A stretch of 64,000 nt of DNA from contig CAVOUI010000006.1 in the NCBI GenBank assembly GCA_963699525.1, forward strand, positions 62,001 through 126,000, given 5' to 3'. The DNA comes from SG8-41 sp963699525 (GTDB lineage: Bacteria; Pseudomonadota; Gammaproteobacteria; Burkholderiales; SG8-41). The notes under the pieces were generated by a model. It had not been told where the DNA came from and made no database searches. It saw only the letters and a list, made by a program, of their open reading frames with translations. This document shows positions 17,205-26,077 of this stretch, one piece after another. Each line of letters starts with the position of its first letter. Position 1 is the stretch's first letter. Made by a program: the position numbers and the translations under genes.

Positions 17205-17738
17205 CTCGCGGCCGCCCTGGGGGGTTGGACGCGGATACTACTATTGCGATGCACAAATGGCAAAGCGCGCCGACGCGGACGATGACCCGGGCTGGATCGA
17301 GCCTTGCGGGGTGGAGACGGCCGGGCCGGGCGCGATCAAGGCGGCGCCACCTCAACGCCGGGCCGTCCCGCAGTTCCCCGCCTGTAATACGGTAAGGTCC
17401 ATGAAAGGTTGGCGCTTTTTCACCGGCGTCGCGCACCATGACAGTGCCCGACAGCTCCCCTTCCCACAGGGGTCTGGCATGCTCGCTTAACTGCAAAAAA
17501 CCGGCTATTATCCGCTTCGTTTACATGGTGGACTGTAGCCGCGCTGGCGGCAGACGGCTCCACCGAATTTGAAGACAAGGCCCGCAGCGTCCTGGCCCCG
17601 GCGCTGCAAGACTGCAAGGGCAATAAGCTAAAAAAATCGTAAGTAGGGGCTCTAATCATGTGGAGGAGGCGCCGTCCGTGACGAATCCGGCCTGTCATCC
17701 GCACGCAACCGCGCGTGCCGGCCCCGTGGAGATCCCGA
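17205..17738. other. 534-base intergenic region without a supportable gene
   Basis: This lies between the divergent kup and tctB genes and should hold both promoters, but I could not settle on clear -35/-10 pairs; TATTAT near 17509 is the best AT-rich candidate. An open stretch at about 17525-17640 reads EFEDKARSVLAPALQDCKG and ends KLKKS, without a start codon. A GCGGATAC fragment occurs near 17234. No RNA gene was recognised. Confidence 0.5.
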
Positions 17739-18206
17739 ATGAATCTCGAATGGCGCACCAACAAGGACTTGTGGGCCGGCCGTGATGTACATCAGGACCG
17801 GCGCAATCGGGATGTGGATCGCCAAAGACTATCCCTTCGGCTCGGCGCTGCGCATGGGGCCGGGCTACTTCCCGACTGTGCTGGGCGGCATAATGGTCGC
17901 GATGGGCCTCTATGTCCTGGCGCTCGGCCTGCGCAAGGATCACGAAAAGATCCAGGGCAACTGGTCGATCCGCGCGCTCATCGTTTTGCCGCTCTCGATA
18001 GTCGTGTTCGGCATTCTGATGGAGGAAGCAGGATTTATTCCCGCCATGATGGCGCTGATACCCGATATCGGCAGCGGCGGGGCGGGAGTTCAAATGGGGG
18101 GAGGTCATTGCTGCTCACCATCGGCCTCACCATAGCCTGCGCGGCGGGATTCATCTGGGGCCTGGGCCTGCCGTATCCGCTGATCAAGGGATTGTGGGGC
18201 TATTGA
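17739..18206 (+). CDS. tctB: Tripartite tricarboxylate transporter small subunit TctB, frameshifted
   Basis: A four-helix inner-membrane subunit of about 155 residues. Segments in order are NLEWRTNKDLWAG, VMYIRTGAIGMWIAKDYPFG, MGPGYFPTVLGGIMVAMGLY, ALIVLPLSIVVFGILMEEAG and LTIGLTIACAAGFIWGLGLP. They lie in different frames: one extra C near 17775 (GGCCGGCCGTG) and further indels around 18085-18118. All four helices are intact once frames are joined, so this is probably sequence error. tctA begins 1 base after the stop. No tctC is adjacent. Confidence 0.82.
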   Translation: MNLEWRTNKDLWAGRDVHQDRRNRDVDRQRLSLRLGAAHGAGLLPDCAGRHNGRDGPLCPGARPAQGSRKDPGQLVDPRAHRFAALDSRVRHSDGGSRIYSRHDGADTRYRQRRGGSSNGGRSLLLTIGLTIACAAGFIWGLGLPYPLIKGLWGY

Positions 18207-18207
18207 T

Positions 18208-19710
18208 ATGGAACTCTTTCACAACCTCGTTTTCGGCTTCAGCGTCGCGCTGACGTGGCAGAACCTGTGGTTCTGCTTCATCGGCTGCTTTCTCGGCACG
18301 CTGATCGGCGTGCTGCCGGGCATCGGCCCGCTCGCGACGATCGCGATGCTGCTGCCGATCACCTTCAACGTGCCGCCCGGTGGCGGCGCTGATCATGCTC
18401 GCCGGGATCTACTACGGCGCGCAGTACGGCGGCTCCACGACCGCCATCCTGGTGAATCTCCCCGGCGAGATCTCCTCGGTGGTGACCTGCTTGGACGGCT
18501 ACCAGATGGCGCGCCAGGGACGCGCCGGGCCGGCGCTCGCGATCGCGGCGGTCGGCTCGTTCTTCGCCGGCACGGTGTGCACGCTGATCATCGCGCTGTT
18601 CGGACCGCCGCTCGCCGAGCTGGCGCTGAAGTTCGGCGCGCCGGAGTATTTCTCGCTGATGCTGATGGGCCTGGTCGCGGCGGCGGTGCTGGCGCACGGC
18701 GACATGATCAAGTCGCTGGCGATGGTGGCGATGGGGCTGCTGCTCGGCATCGTCGGCACCGACGTCAACTCCGGCATGGCGCGCTACAGCTTCGGTATTC
18801 CGGAACTGACCGACGGCATCGGCTTCATCGTCATCGCCGTGGGGGTGTTTGCGGTGGGCGAAATCGTGAGCAACCTCGGCGAGACCGAGGAGCGCGAGGT
18901 GTTCACCAACAAGGTGACGGGCCTCATGCCCACCGTGCAGGACCTGAAAGCATCCTTCTGGCCAATCGTCAGAGGCACCGGCATCGGAGCGTTCATGGGC
19001 GTGCTGCCCGGCACCGGGCCCGCAATCGCCTCGTTTTCCTCCTACATGATGGAGAAGAAAGCTGGCGAAGGACCCCTCGCGCTTCGGCAAGGGCGCGATC
19101 GAGGGCGTGGCCGGCCCCGAGTCCGCCAATAACGCCGACGCGCAGTGCAAGTTCATCCCGACGCTGACGCTCGGCATCCCCGCGAGCGCGGTGATGGCGC
19201 TGATGCTCGGCGCCCTCACCATCCAGGGCATTGCGCCGGGACCGCAGGTGATGACCCAGAAGCCGGATCTCTTCTGGGGCCTGATTGCGAGCATGTGGAT
19301 CGGCAACCTGATGCTGGTGGTCCTGAACCTCCCGCTGATCGGCCTGTGGGTGAGCCTGCTGAAGGTGCCGTACCGGCTGCTGTTCCCCGCCATCATGGCG
19401 TTCTCGTGCATCGGCATCTACAGCGTGAACAACAGCTCGTTCGAGCTCTACCTCACCGCGATCTTCGGCATCATCGGCTTCGTCTGGATGAGGCTCGAAT
19501 GCCCGCCGGCGCCGATGCTGCTCGGGTTCGTGCTGGGGCCGCTGATGGAGGAGAACCTGCGGCGGGCGCTTCTGATCTCGCGAGGGGATGCGACGGTATT
19601 CTTCACGCGCCCCATCAGTCTTGGCTTCATGATCGCCACGGCGCTGGTCGTCGTTATCATGCTCGCTGCCCGCCGTGAAATCGCGCCGCGAGGCGATCAC
19701 GGGCGGTTGA
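18208..19710 (+). CDS. tctA: Tripartite tricarboxylate transporter large subunit TctA, frameshifted
   Basis: About 500 residues forming the main permease of a TTT importer. Diagnostic parts are GVLPGIGPLATIAMLLPITF, GIYYGAQYGGSTTAILVNLPG, GVLPGTGPAIASFSSYM, ANNADAQCKFIPTLTLGIP and PIMAFSCIGIYS-like (here PAIMAFSCIGIYSVNNSS). Frames change near 18378 (extra G in CCCGGTGGCGG), near 19064 (extra A in AAGAAAGCTGG) and probably near 19680, after which TGA at 19708-19710 ends the protein before a terminator. Any of the Bug proteins in the window could feed it, but none is linked. Confidence 0.87.
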
Positions 19711-19733
19711 GGAAGCTGTGTTGCAGGGAGAAA

Positions 19734-19752
19734 ACGGCGCCGCGGGCGCCGT
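19734..19752 (+). terminator. Terminator of tctBA
   Basis: ACGGCGCC-GCG-GGCGCCGT forms a perfect eight-base-pair stem, preceded by GAAA and followed by TTTGCTGT. It lies 23 bases after the inferred tctA stop. Confidence 0.8.
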
Positions 19753-19770
19753 TTTGCTGTCTGGACCAGT

Positions 19771-19798
19771 AAAAACGCCCCGGCGGCAAGCCGGGGCG
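19771..19798 (-). terminator. Terminator of the 51-residue membrane-protein gene
   Basis: On the minus strand CGCCCCGG pairs with CCGGGGCG across a 7-base loop and is followed by TTTTT. It lies 17 bases beyond the stop of the small gene at 19815. Confidence 0.85.
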
Positions 19799-19814
19799 CG
19801 CGGCCAGAAACGCG

Positions 19815-19970
19815 TCAATCGGAGAATAGGTTCGGGAAAACGAAACCGAACGAAACCAGAAAAACGATAACTTTCCCGATATGCACTATCTTGCCAAAGA
19901 AGGTCAACTGCGCGAACCGCTTCGGGGCGGCGGAGTTGTCATCTGCTGACCTGTCTTGACTGCTGCCCAT
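19815..19970 (-). CDS. 51-residue single-span membrane protein
   Basis: A short ORF with an ideal AAGGAGGA ribosome site, ATG 19970 and TGA 19815, followed at once by a terminator. The N-terminal 16 residues are polar (MGSSQDRSADDNSAAP). The remainder, KRFAQLTFFGKIVHIGKV followed by IVFLVSFGFVFPNLFSD, is one hydrophobic helix with basic residues on the N-terminal side. I believe similar short proteins occur in other betaproteobacteria, but I know of no function. The monocistronic layout and strong signals argue for a real gene. Codon use is less GC-biased than in the neighbours. Confidence 0.75.
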   Translation of the reverse strand: MGSSQDRSADDNSAAPKRFAQLTFFGKIVHIGKVIVFLVSFGFVFPNLFSD

Positions 19971-20081
19971 AACGAGTCCTCCTTAAAGCAAGATACGGGA
20001 GTGTGATTCTCGACGGCCGGGCTCTTACACCAAACTGACTCGGACAGCGCAAATTCTAACAAGACAGAGAGGTCGCTGCCC

Positions 20082-21062
20082 CTAAGTCTCGTCCCAGCCC
20101 GAAGACCCTGCGGCAGCGCGTGCGAGCCGGTCGTTGATCGCTGCCCACTCGGGCGCCTGAGGGGGTCTTTCCACCACGATCGTATCGCATCCCGCCTCGT
20201 CGAGCTGGCGCAGGCTGGAGTAGAGGGCGTGGGCATAGCCTGCGGCGTCCGGCGGCGCCAGATGCCACTCGATACCCGGCTGCAGGGGCCGGCCCGCCGC
20301 GCGGGCGAGCACCGCCACCCGCTTGCCCTGGCGCGCGAGGCTCGCCGCCAACTCGAGCGCGAGGTCGCCTTCAGCAAGCGCGAGCGGCGTCCGCGGCGCG
20401 TAGTGCGCGGCGAGCGTGCCCGGCGCCCGCGGCGCATCAGCAGGCGGCGCCGCGAGCGCCATTCCCAGCGCGGCCTCGATCTCGGCCGCGGTGATCCAGC
20501 CGGGCCGCAGGAGCAGCGGCGCGGCCCCCGACAGGTCGACGATCGCGGATTCGATGCCGATTCCGGCCTCCCCTCCGTCGAGCACGCAGTCCACCGCGGC
20601 TCCAAATTCCCGCCGCACGTGCTCCGCCGTCGTGGCGGAGACGCGCCCGTGGCGGTTGGCGGAGGGCGCGGCAATACCGCTGCCGAAGCGCGCGAGCAGC
20701 TGCTGCGCCACGGGGTGGGACGGCACGCGCAGCGCCACCGTATCCTGGCCGCCGGTCACGACATCGCTCACGCCGGAAGCACGCTTGAGGATGATGGTCA
20801 GGGGACCAGGCCAGAATTTCCGGGCGAGCCTGCGCACGGCGTCCGGAATCTCCCGCGCCCAGTCGGCAAGCTGCACCGGATCCGCCAGATGCACGATCAC
20901 CGGGTGCGCGGCCGGGCGGCCTTTGACCTCGAAGATCCTGCGGACGGCCGCGGCGTTCGACGCGTCGGCCCCGAGTCCGTAAACGGTCTCGGTGGGAAAG
21001 GCGACGAGGCCCCCCGCGCGCAGCACCGACACCGCGCGCTGAATGTCGAGACCGGAGGCCAT
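20082..21062 (-). CDS. tsaC: L-threonylcarbamoyladenylate synthase, Sua5 type
   Basis: A 326-residue two-domain protein that makes the threonylcarbamoyl-AMP used for t6A37 modification of tRNA. The YrdC/SUA5 catalytic domain (residues 8-200) shows GGLVAFPTETVYGLGADASN, KGRPAAHPVIVHL and SANRHGRVSATTAEHV. The C-terminal Sua5 domain (about 225-320) begins PGTLAAHYAPRTPLAL. It is the last gene of a minus-strand operon (purE, purC, antiporter, tsaC), 7 bases after the antiporter gene. Confidence 0.93.
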   Translation of the reverse strand: MASGLDIQRAVSVLRAGGLVAFPTETVYGLGADASNAAAVRRIFEVKGRPAAHPVIVHLADPVQLADWAREIPDAVRRLARKFWPGPLTIILKRASGVSDVVTGGQDTVALRVPSHPVAQQLLARFGSGIAAPSANRHGRVSATTAEHVRREFGAAVDCVLDGGEAGIGIESAIVDLSGAAPLLLRPGWITAAEIEAALGMALAAPPADAPRAPGTLAAHYAPRTPLALAEGDLALELAASLARQGKRVAVLARAAGRPLQPGIEWHLAPPDAAGYAHALYSSLRQLDEAGCDTIVVERPPQAPEWAAINDRLARAAAGSSGWDET

Positions 21063-21069
21063 TCCGTCC

Positions 21070-22191
21070 TTACCTGTCGAAGACGAGCATCAGGTAGGCG
21101 AGGAACAGCAGAAGGTGCACCGCGCCGAGGAGCACGTTGGTGCGCGCGCTGGCGAAGGTGAGCGTGCTCACTGCGAGCGTCAGAATCAGCAGCACCATAT
21201 CGGTGGGGATCAGCCCGAGAACGATCTCCTGGCCGGTCAGGAAGCCGATGACGAGGATCGCGGGAATCGTCAGGCTGATCGTCGCCAGCACCGAGCCGAG
21301 CAGGAGGTTGACCGAGCGCTGCAGATCGTTCGCGCGCGCCGCCCGGATGGCGCTGACCGACTCGGGGAGCATGACCAGGGTGGAGACGAGCAGGCCCCCG
21401 AGCGCCGCCGGCGCCTGCAGCACGTGGATGCCGTGGTTGATCGGCACCGCGAACTGCTTCGCGAGCACGACCACGGGCAGCAGGTGCACGACCAGCAGGG
21501 CGCCGTGAAACGGGACCGAGCGGAAGCCTTCGACCCGCACCTCCCCCGCGCCCGAGGAGCCGGGCGCGATGAAGTAATCGCGGTGCCGCAGGTTCTGTAT
21601 CGCGAGGAAGACGCCGTAGAGCGCGACCGACATGATGATGAGAAACGCGGCCTGCGGCGGCGACAGCGTCGGCCCCGGCGTGGTGAGGGTGAAGTTGGGC
21701 AGCACCATGCACAGCACCGCCAGCGGCACGATCACCGCCAGGAACGCGTTGGCGCCCTGCAGGTTGTAGGACTGCTCGTGATGGCGCAGCCCGCCCAGCA
21801 CGAGCGCGAGGCCCACCATGCCGTTCATGACGATCATCACCACCGCGAACATCGCGTCGCGCGCGAAAGCGGCGTTGCCCTTCCCGGTATACATCACGGC
21901 GGAGATCATGATGACCTCCATGCCGGTCACCGCAAGCGTCAGGACCAGGGTGCCGAGCGGCTCGCCCAGCCTGCCCGCCAGGATCTCGGCGTGCCGCACC
22001 ACCGCCAGCGCCGACAGGAGGATCACGGCGAAGAGCCACCCGAGCAGGAACGCAAACCAGGGGGCGCTGGAGAGATCGGCAAACCAGCGCTCGCCGAACG
22101 AGAGGAACAGCGCGGTGGTGGCAAGGCTCGCCGCGAGCGGCCACTCCCGCCTCGCTTGACGAAGCGTGGCTCGCGACTCGTGCACCGTCAC
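21070..22191 (-). CDS. Ca2+/cation:proton antiporter, ChaA-like
   Basis: A 373-residue membrane protein of the CaCA superfamily with about 11 helices. The two alpha-repeat motifs are visible: GEPLGTLVLTLAVTGMEVIM (acidic Glu in the first) and LPESVSAIRAARANDLQRSV with NLLLGSVLATISLTIPA in the second. It starts at GTG 22191 after CAGGAG. It lies where purK is usually found between purE/purC and tsaC in betaproteobacterial clusters. It exports calcium or sodium/potassium in exchange for protons. Confidence 0.87.
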   Translation of the reverse strand: MTVHESRATLRQARREWPLAASLATTALFLSFGERWFADLSSAPWFAFLLGWLFAVILLSALAVVRHAEILAGRLGEPLGTLVLTLAVTGMEVIMISAVMYTGKGNAAFARDAMFAVVMIVMNGMVGLALVLGGLRHHEQSYNLQGANAFLAVIVPLAVLCMVLPNFTLTTPGPTLSPPQAAFLIIMSVALYGVFLAIQNLRHRDYFIAPGSSGAGEVRVEGFRSVPFHGALLVVHLLPVVVLAKQFAVPINHGIHVLQAPAALGGLLVSTLVMLPESVSAIRAARANDLQRSVNLLLGSVLATISLTIPAILVIGFLTGQEIVLGLIPTDMVLLILTLAVSTLTFASARTNVLLGAVHLLLFLAYLMLVFDR

Positions 22192-22207
22192 GGCTCCTGG
22201 CCCGTGG

Positions 22208-23098
22208 TCAGGCAGTAAGGAGTTTGAGGACTTCCTGGTACTTCGCAGAGGTCTTCTTCAGCACCTCGGGCGGCAGCTTCGGCGCAGGGGGCTGCTTGTT
22301 CCACGGTTGGGTCTCGAGCCAGTCGCGCACGATCTGCTTGTCGAAGGAAGGCGGACTCGTGCCGACGCGATACTCCGAGGCGGGCCAGAAACGCGAGGAA
22401 TCCGGCGTCAGCGCCTCGTCGATCAGCACCAGGTTGCCCGCCGCATCGGTGCCGAACTCGAACTTGGTGTCGGCGATGATGATGCCCCTCGACCTCGCGT
22501 ACGCGGCGGCCTCGCTGTAGAGCCGGATCGAGACCGCGCGCACCTTCTCCGCGAGCTCCGCGCCGACGATCTTCTGCGCTTCCGCGAAGGAGATGTTCTC
22601 GTCGTGGCTGCCCGCCGGCGCCTTGGTCGCCGGGGTGAAGATCACCTCCGGCAGCTGTTGCGCCTCCTTGAGCCCCGCGGGGAGCCTGATGCCGCACACC
22701 ATCCCCGTCTTCTGGTAGTCCTTCCAGCCCGAGCCGATGATGTAGCCGCGCACCACCGCTTCGATCTTGAGCGGCTCCAGTTTGCGCACCACCATGGCGC
22801 GTCCCGCCACCTGCCAGCGCTCCTCCTGCGCCACTACCGATTCCGGCGCGGCGCCGGTCAGGTGGTTCGCGATGACGTGCGCGAGCTTCCGGAACCAGAA
22901 GAAGGACATCTCCGTCAGCACGCGGCCCTTTTCCGGGATCGGGTCGGGCATGATCACGTCGAACGCCGACAGCCGGTCGGTCTGGATCACGAGCAGCCGG
23001 TCCGCCCCTACCGCATAGAGGTCCCGCACCTTGCCGCGGTGGAGAAACTTGAGGCTCTTGATGCTCGATTCAAACAGCGTGGAATGGTTGGGCGTCAT
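22208..23098 (-). CDS. purC: Phosphoribosylaminoimidazole-succinocarboxamide synthase
   Basis: A 296-residue SAICAR synthase, step eight of purine synthesis (CAIR + aspartate + ATP). Signatures are LHRGKVRDLYAVGADRLLVI (ATP-binding start), DRLSAFDVIMPDPIPEKGRV, EAVVRGYIIGSGWKDY, and IIIADTKFEFG with LIDEALTPDSSRFWP. Length and form match the longer PurC type common in Burkholderiales. Its ATG overlaps the purE stop (ATGA at 23095-23098). Confidence 0.96.
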   Translation of the reverse strand: MTPNHSTLFESSIKSLKFLHRGKVRDLYAVGADRLLVIQTDRLSAFDVIMPDPIPEKGRVLTEMSFFWFRKLAHVIANHLTGAAPESVVAQEERWQVAGRAMVVRKLEPLKIEAVVRGYIIGSGWKDYQKTGMVCGIRLPAGLKEAQQLPEVIFTPATKAPAGSHDENISFAEAQKIVGAELAEKVRAVSIRLYSEAAAYARSRGIIIADTKFEFGTDAAGNLVLIDEALTPDSSRFWPASEYRVGTSPPSFDKQIVRDWLETQPWNKQPPAPKLPPEVLKKTSAKYQEVLKLLTA

Positions 23099-23592
23099 CA
23101 CTTGAGTTCGGGGAGCTTCGCCGCCAGAACGGCGTCGGCCTGTTTCTTCCGGAATTCCGCGAGCTTCTTTGCCAGCGCCGCATCCTCGAGCGCGAGCATC
23201 GCAACGGCGAACAGTCCCGCATTGGCGGCCCCGGAATCGCCGATGGCGAAGGTTGCGACCGGGATGCCCTTCGGCATCTGCACCATGGACAGCAGCGAGT
23301 CGAGACCTTGCAGGTGCTTCGACGGCATGGGCACGGCGAGCACGGGCAGCGTCGTCTTCGCCGCGACCACGCCCGCCAGGTGCGCCGCCCCTCCCGCGCC
23401 CGCGATGAAGCACTTCGCGCCCTGCGCCGCGAGCCCCTCGACCCACGCTAACAGGGCGTCGGGCGTGCGGTGCGCCGACAGGGCGCGCGCCTCGAAGGCA
23501 ACGCCGAAATCGGCGAGGCTGCGAGCGGCGTGCTGCATCACCTCCCAGTCGCTCTGACTCCCCATGACGATGCCGACCAGCGTCTTCTTCAC
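23098..23592 (-). CDS. purE: N5-carboxyaminoimidazole ribonucleotide mutase
   Basis: About 164 residues of class I PurE, which converts N5-CAIR to CAIR. Motifs are VGIVMGSQSDWEVM at the N-terminus, SAHRTPDAL, AGAGGAAHLAGVVAA and PVPSKHLQGLDSL-like (here VPMPSKHLQGLDSLLSMVQM). GTG 23592 was chosen; an in-frame GTG at 23637 overlaps a TAAAAT sequence that looks like the gene's -10 box. purK, which makes the N5-CAIR substrate, is not next to it here. First gene of the minus-strand operon. Confidence 0.94.
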   Translation of the reverse strand: MKKTLVGIVMGSQSDWEVMQHAARSLADFGVAFEARALSAHRTPDALLAWVEGLAAQGAKCFIAGAGGAAHLAGVVAAKTTLPVLAVPMPSKHLQGLDSLLSMVQMPKGIPVATFAIGDSGAANAGLFAVAMLALEDAALAKKLAEFRKKQADAVLAAKLPELK

Positions 23593-23717
23593 GGCGGGTG
23601 CCCCGGTTTTTTTCGGAGCCCGTATTTTATCGCACACCGATATTTCCGGTTGAGCGCGGCGCCGCCGCTGATAAGCTTTGTCCCCCGCCGCGCGCCGCCG
23701 CGATCAGGAATCCCGCC

Positions 23718-24692
23718 ATGCCCGCCGTGCTCCCTTTGCTGCGGCCGTTGTTGCCCGCCGTCCTCGTACTCCTGTCCGTACACGCCCACGCGCAAACCTA
23801 CCCGGTCAAGCCGGTGCGCGTGCTGGTGGGCTTTCCGCCCGGCGCCGGTGTGGACATCACGACCCGGCTCGTCACCCCCAGGCTCGGCGAGGCGCTCGGC
23901 CAGCAGTTCGTGGTGGACAATCGCGCCGGCGCCGCGGGCAACATCGCCGCCGAGCTCGCGGCCAAAACACCGCCGGACGGCTACACGCTGCTGTTCGGGT
24001 CGGCGTCCTTAGCCATGAGCCAGTCGCTCTACAAAAACCTCAACTACAACCTGGAGCGGGACTTCGAGCCGGTCGGGCTGGTTGCGTCCGCCCCGTTCAT
24101 ACTGGTGGTGCACCCCTCCGTGCCGGTGAAGTCCGTCAAGGAATTCGTCGCGCTCGCCCGATCCCGGCCCGGCCAGCTTTCATTCGCCTCGACCGGCAAC
24201 GGCAGCACGCCGCATCTCACGATGGAAATGTTCAAGACGCAGGCGGGCATCAGCCTGGTGCACGTCCCGTACAAAGGCACGCCGCAGGCGGTGATCGACG
24301 TCATGTCGGGACAGGTGCCGGTGATGTTCGCCAATACCTTGTCGGTGCTGCCGCTCACCCGAAGCAACAGGTTGCGCGCGCTCGGCATCAGCGGCGCGAA
24401 ACGCAGCCCTGCCGCACCGGAGATTCCGACCATTGCCGAGGCCGGCATGAAGGACTTCGAGGCGAGCACCTGGTTCGGCGTGTTTTCCCCCGCCGGGACA
24501 CCGCCGGCGATAGTGCAGCGGCTGAGCTCCGAGATCGTGCGCATCGTGCAGCAGCCCGACATGAAGGAACGCCTGCTCGCGCAAGGCGCGGACCCGATCG
24601 GCATGCCCGCGGAGGCGTTCCGCGGCTACGTCAAGGCGGAAATCGCCAAGTGGGGCAAGGTGGTGCAGGCCTCCGGCGCCAAGGTCGAGTGA
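23718..24692 (+). CDS. Bug/TctC periplasmic solute-binding protein
   Basis: A 324-residue exported binding protein. The signal peptide from MPAVLPLLRPLLPAVLVLLS to HAHAQ precedes TYPVKPVRVLVGFPPGAGVD; other family segments are AKTPPDGYTLLFG, HVPYKGTPQAVIDVM and AFRGYVKAEIAKWGKVVQAS. ATG 23718 starts the signal peptide. Its TGA overlaps a GTG (24689) that starts the following MmgE/PrpD gene, so the binding protein and the dehydratase-like enzyme are coupled and probably share a substrate. Confidence 0.93.
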   Translation: MPAVLPLLRPLLPAVLVLLSVHAHAQTYPVKPVRVLVGFPPGAGVDITTRLVTPRLGEALGQQFVVDNRAGAAGNIAAELAAKTPPDGYTLLFGSASLAMSQSLYKNLNYNLERDFEPVGLVASAPFILVVHPSVPVKSVKEFVALARSRPGQLSFASTGNGSTPHLTMEMFKTQAGISLVHVPYKGTPQAVIDVMSGQVPVMFANTLSVLPLTRSNRLRALGISGAKRSPAAPEIPTIAEAGMKDFEASTWFGVFSPAGTPPAIVQRLSSEIVRIVQQPDMKERLLAQGADPIGMPAEAFRGYVKAEIAKWGKVVQASGAKVE

Positions 24693-26032
24693 CGGAAGCC
24701 ACCCGCACCCTCGCAAGCTACCTGGCGGCTTCGCGCTGGGAGGACATCCCGGAACGCGTGCGCCACGAGGCTGCGCGCGCGCTGCTCAACTGGCTCGGCT
24801 GCGCGGTCGGCGGCTGCCGTCACGAGACCGTGGAGCGCGCGCTCGCGGCGGTGCGGCCTTTCTGCGGCCCGCCCCAGGCCACTGTGCTCGGGCGCGCCGA
24901 GCGCGTGGACATCCTCCATGCGGCGCTGCTGAACGGCATCAGTTCGCACGTGCTCGACTTCGACGACACACACGTGCGCGCGATCCATCCCAGCGCGCCG
25001 GTCCTGCCCGCCCTCCTCGCTTTTTCCGAGTGGCGCAAGCTGAGCGGCGCGGAATTCGTGCACGCGTTCGTGCTGGGGGTGGAAGCCGAGGAGCGCATCG
25101 GCCTCTCGGTATTTCCAGAGCACTACGAGGCCGGCTGGCACATCACGGGAACCGCCGGCGTGTTCGGCGCCGCCGCCGCGGCCGGGAAGCTCCTAGGGCT
25201 CGACGCTCAGAAAATGGCGTGGGCCCTCGGCATCGCGGCGACGCAGTCCGCCGGACTGCAGGAAATGTTCGGCACCATGTGCAAGAGTCTGCATCCTGGA
25301 CGCGCTGCGCAGGGGGGGCTCACCGCCGCGCTGCTGGCGGCCCAGGGCTTCACCAGCTCGGAGCGGGCGATCGAGGCACCGCGCGGTTTCGCTCGCGTCA
25401 CCTCGACGAAGTTTGACCCGGAGGTCATCACGGCGGAGCTCGGGCAGCGCTTCGAGCTGCTGTCCAATATGTACAAGCCCTACGCCTGCGGGCTGGTCGT
25501 GCACGCGGCGATCGACGGCTGCATCGAGATCTCCCGCGAGCACGGGCTCGCGCCCGATGCCATCGAAGCGGTCGAGCTCACGGTGAGCCCCCTGGTGTTC
25601 AAGCTGACGGGCAAGACCGCACCGCAGTCCGGGCTCGAGGGCAAGTTCAGCGTCTATCACGCCGTTGCGGCGGCGCATCGTCCACGGGGCGGCGGGCGAG
25701 GCGCAGTTCAGCGACGCGTGCGTGCGCGACCCGCGCGTCGTCGCCGTGCGGAGGCCGGGTGAGCGCGCGGGAGGATTCCGCCATCGGCAGGACCGAGGCG
25801 CAGGTTACGCATCCGCGCCCGGGACGGGCGCACGTTCGCCCGGCACGTCGAGCACGCGCTCGGCACGCTCGCGCGACCGATGAGCGACTCCGATCTCGAG
25901 GCGAAATTCAGGGGGCTCGCGGAGGGCGTGCTCCCGCTCGGCCGCGATCGAAGAGGCCATCGATCTGTGCTGGCGGATCTGACCGCGCTGGAAGACGCCG
26001 GGGCGCTCGCCCGCGCCGCGGTGCCGCAGTAA
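24689..26032 (+). CDS. MmgE/PrpD family protein, heavily frameshifted 3' end
   Basis: Relative of 2-methylcitrate dehydratase and cis-aconitate decarboxylase, about 445 residues after joining frames. The N-terminal helical domain (VTEATRTLASYLAASRWEDI; LNWLGCAVGGCRHETVERAL) and VLDFDDTHVRAIHPSAPVLP are intact, as is the Cys/His-bearing MYKPYACGLVVHAAIDGC. From about 25675 to 25990 the frame changes at least four times, mostly by single extra C residues (for example GCG-C-ATCG). In joined form it continues IVHGAAGEAQFSDACV, VSAREDSAIGRTEAQVT, MSDSDLEAKFRGLAEGV and ends GALARAAVPQ. Either an error-rich stretch or a decaying 3' end. Confidence 0.82.
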
Positions 26033-26077
26033 CCGGTGGATGGTGGATGGAATAGATAACAACCAGGAGACGAAGCC

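Noticed and set aside
13132..17496. A 1454-codon open frame on the minus strand
   Set aside because: It runs antisense through dctM and the crotonase gene and then out of frame through kup. Its protein is Arg/Ala/Gly/His low-complexity, typical of high-GC shadow frames.
17525..17640. Open stretch reading EFEDKARSVLAPALQDCKG, reminiscent of a cytochrome-type N-terminal segment
   Set aside because: No start codon, no haem CxxCH motif and no further homology; too little to call a gene or pseudogene.
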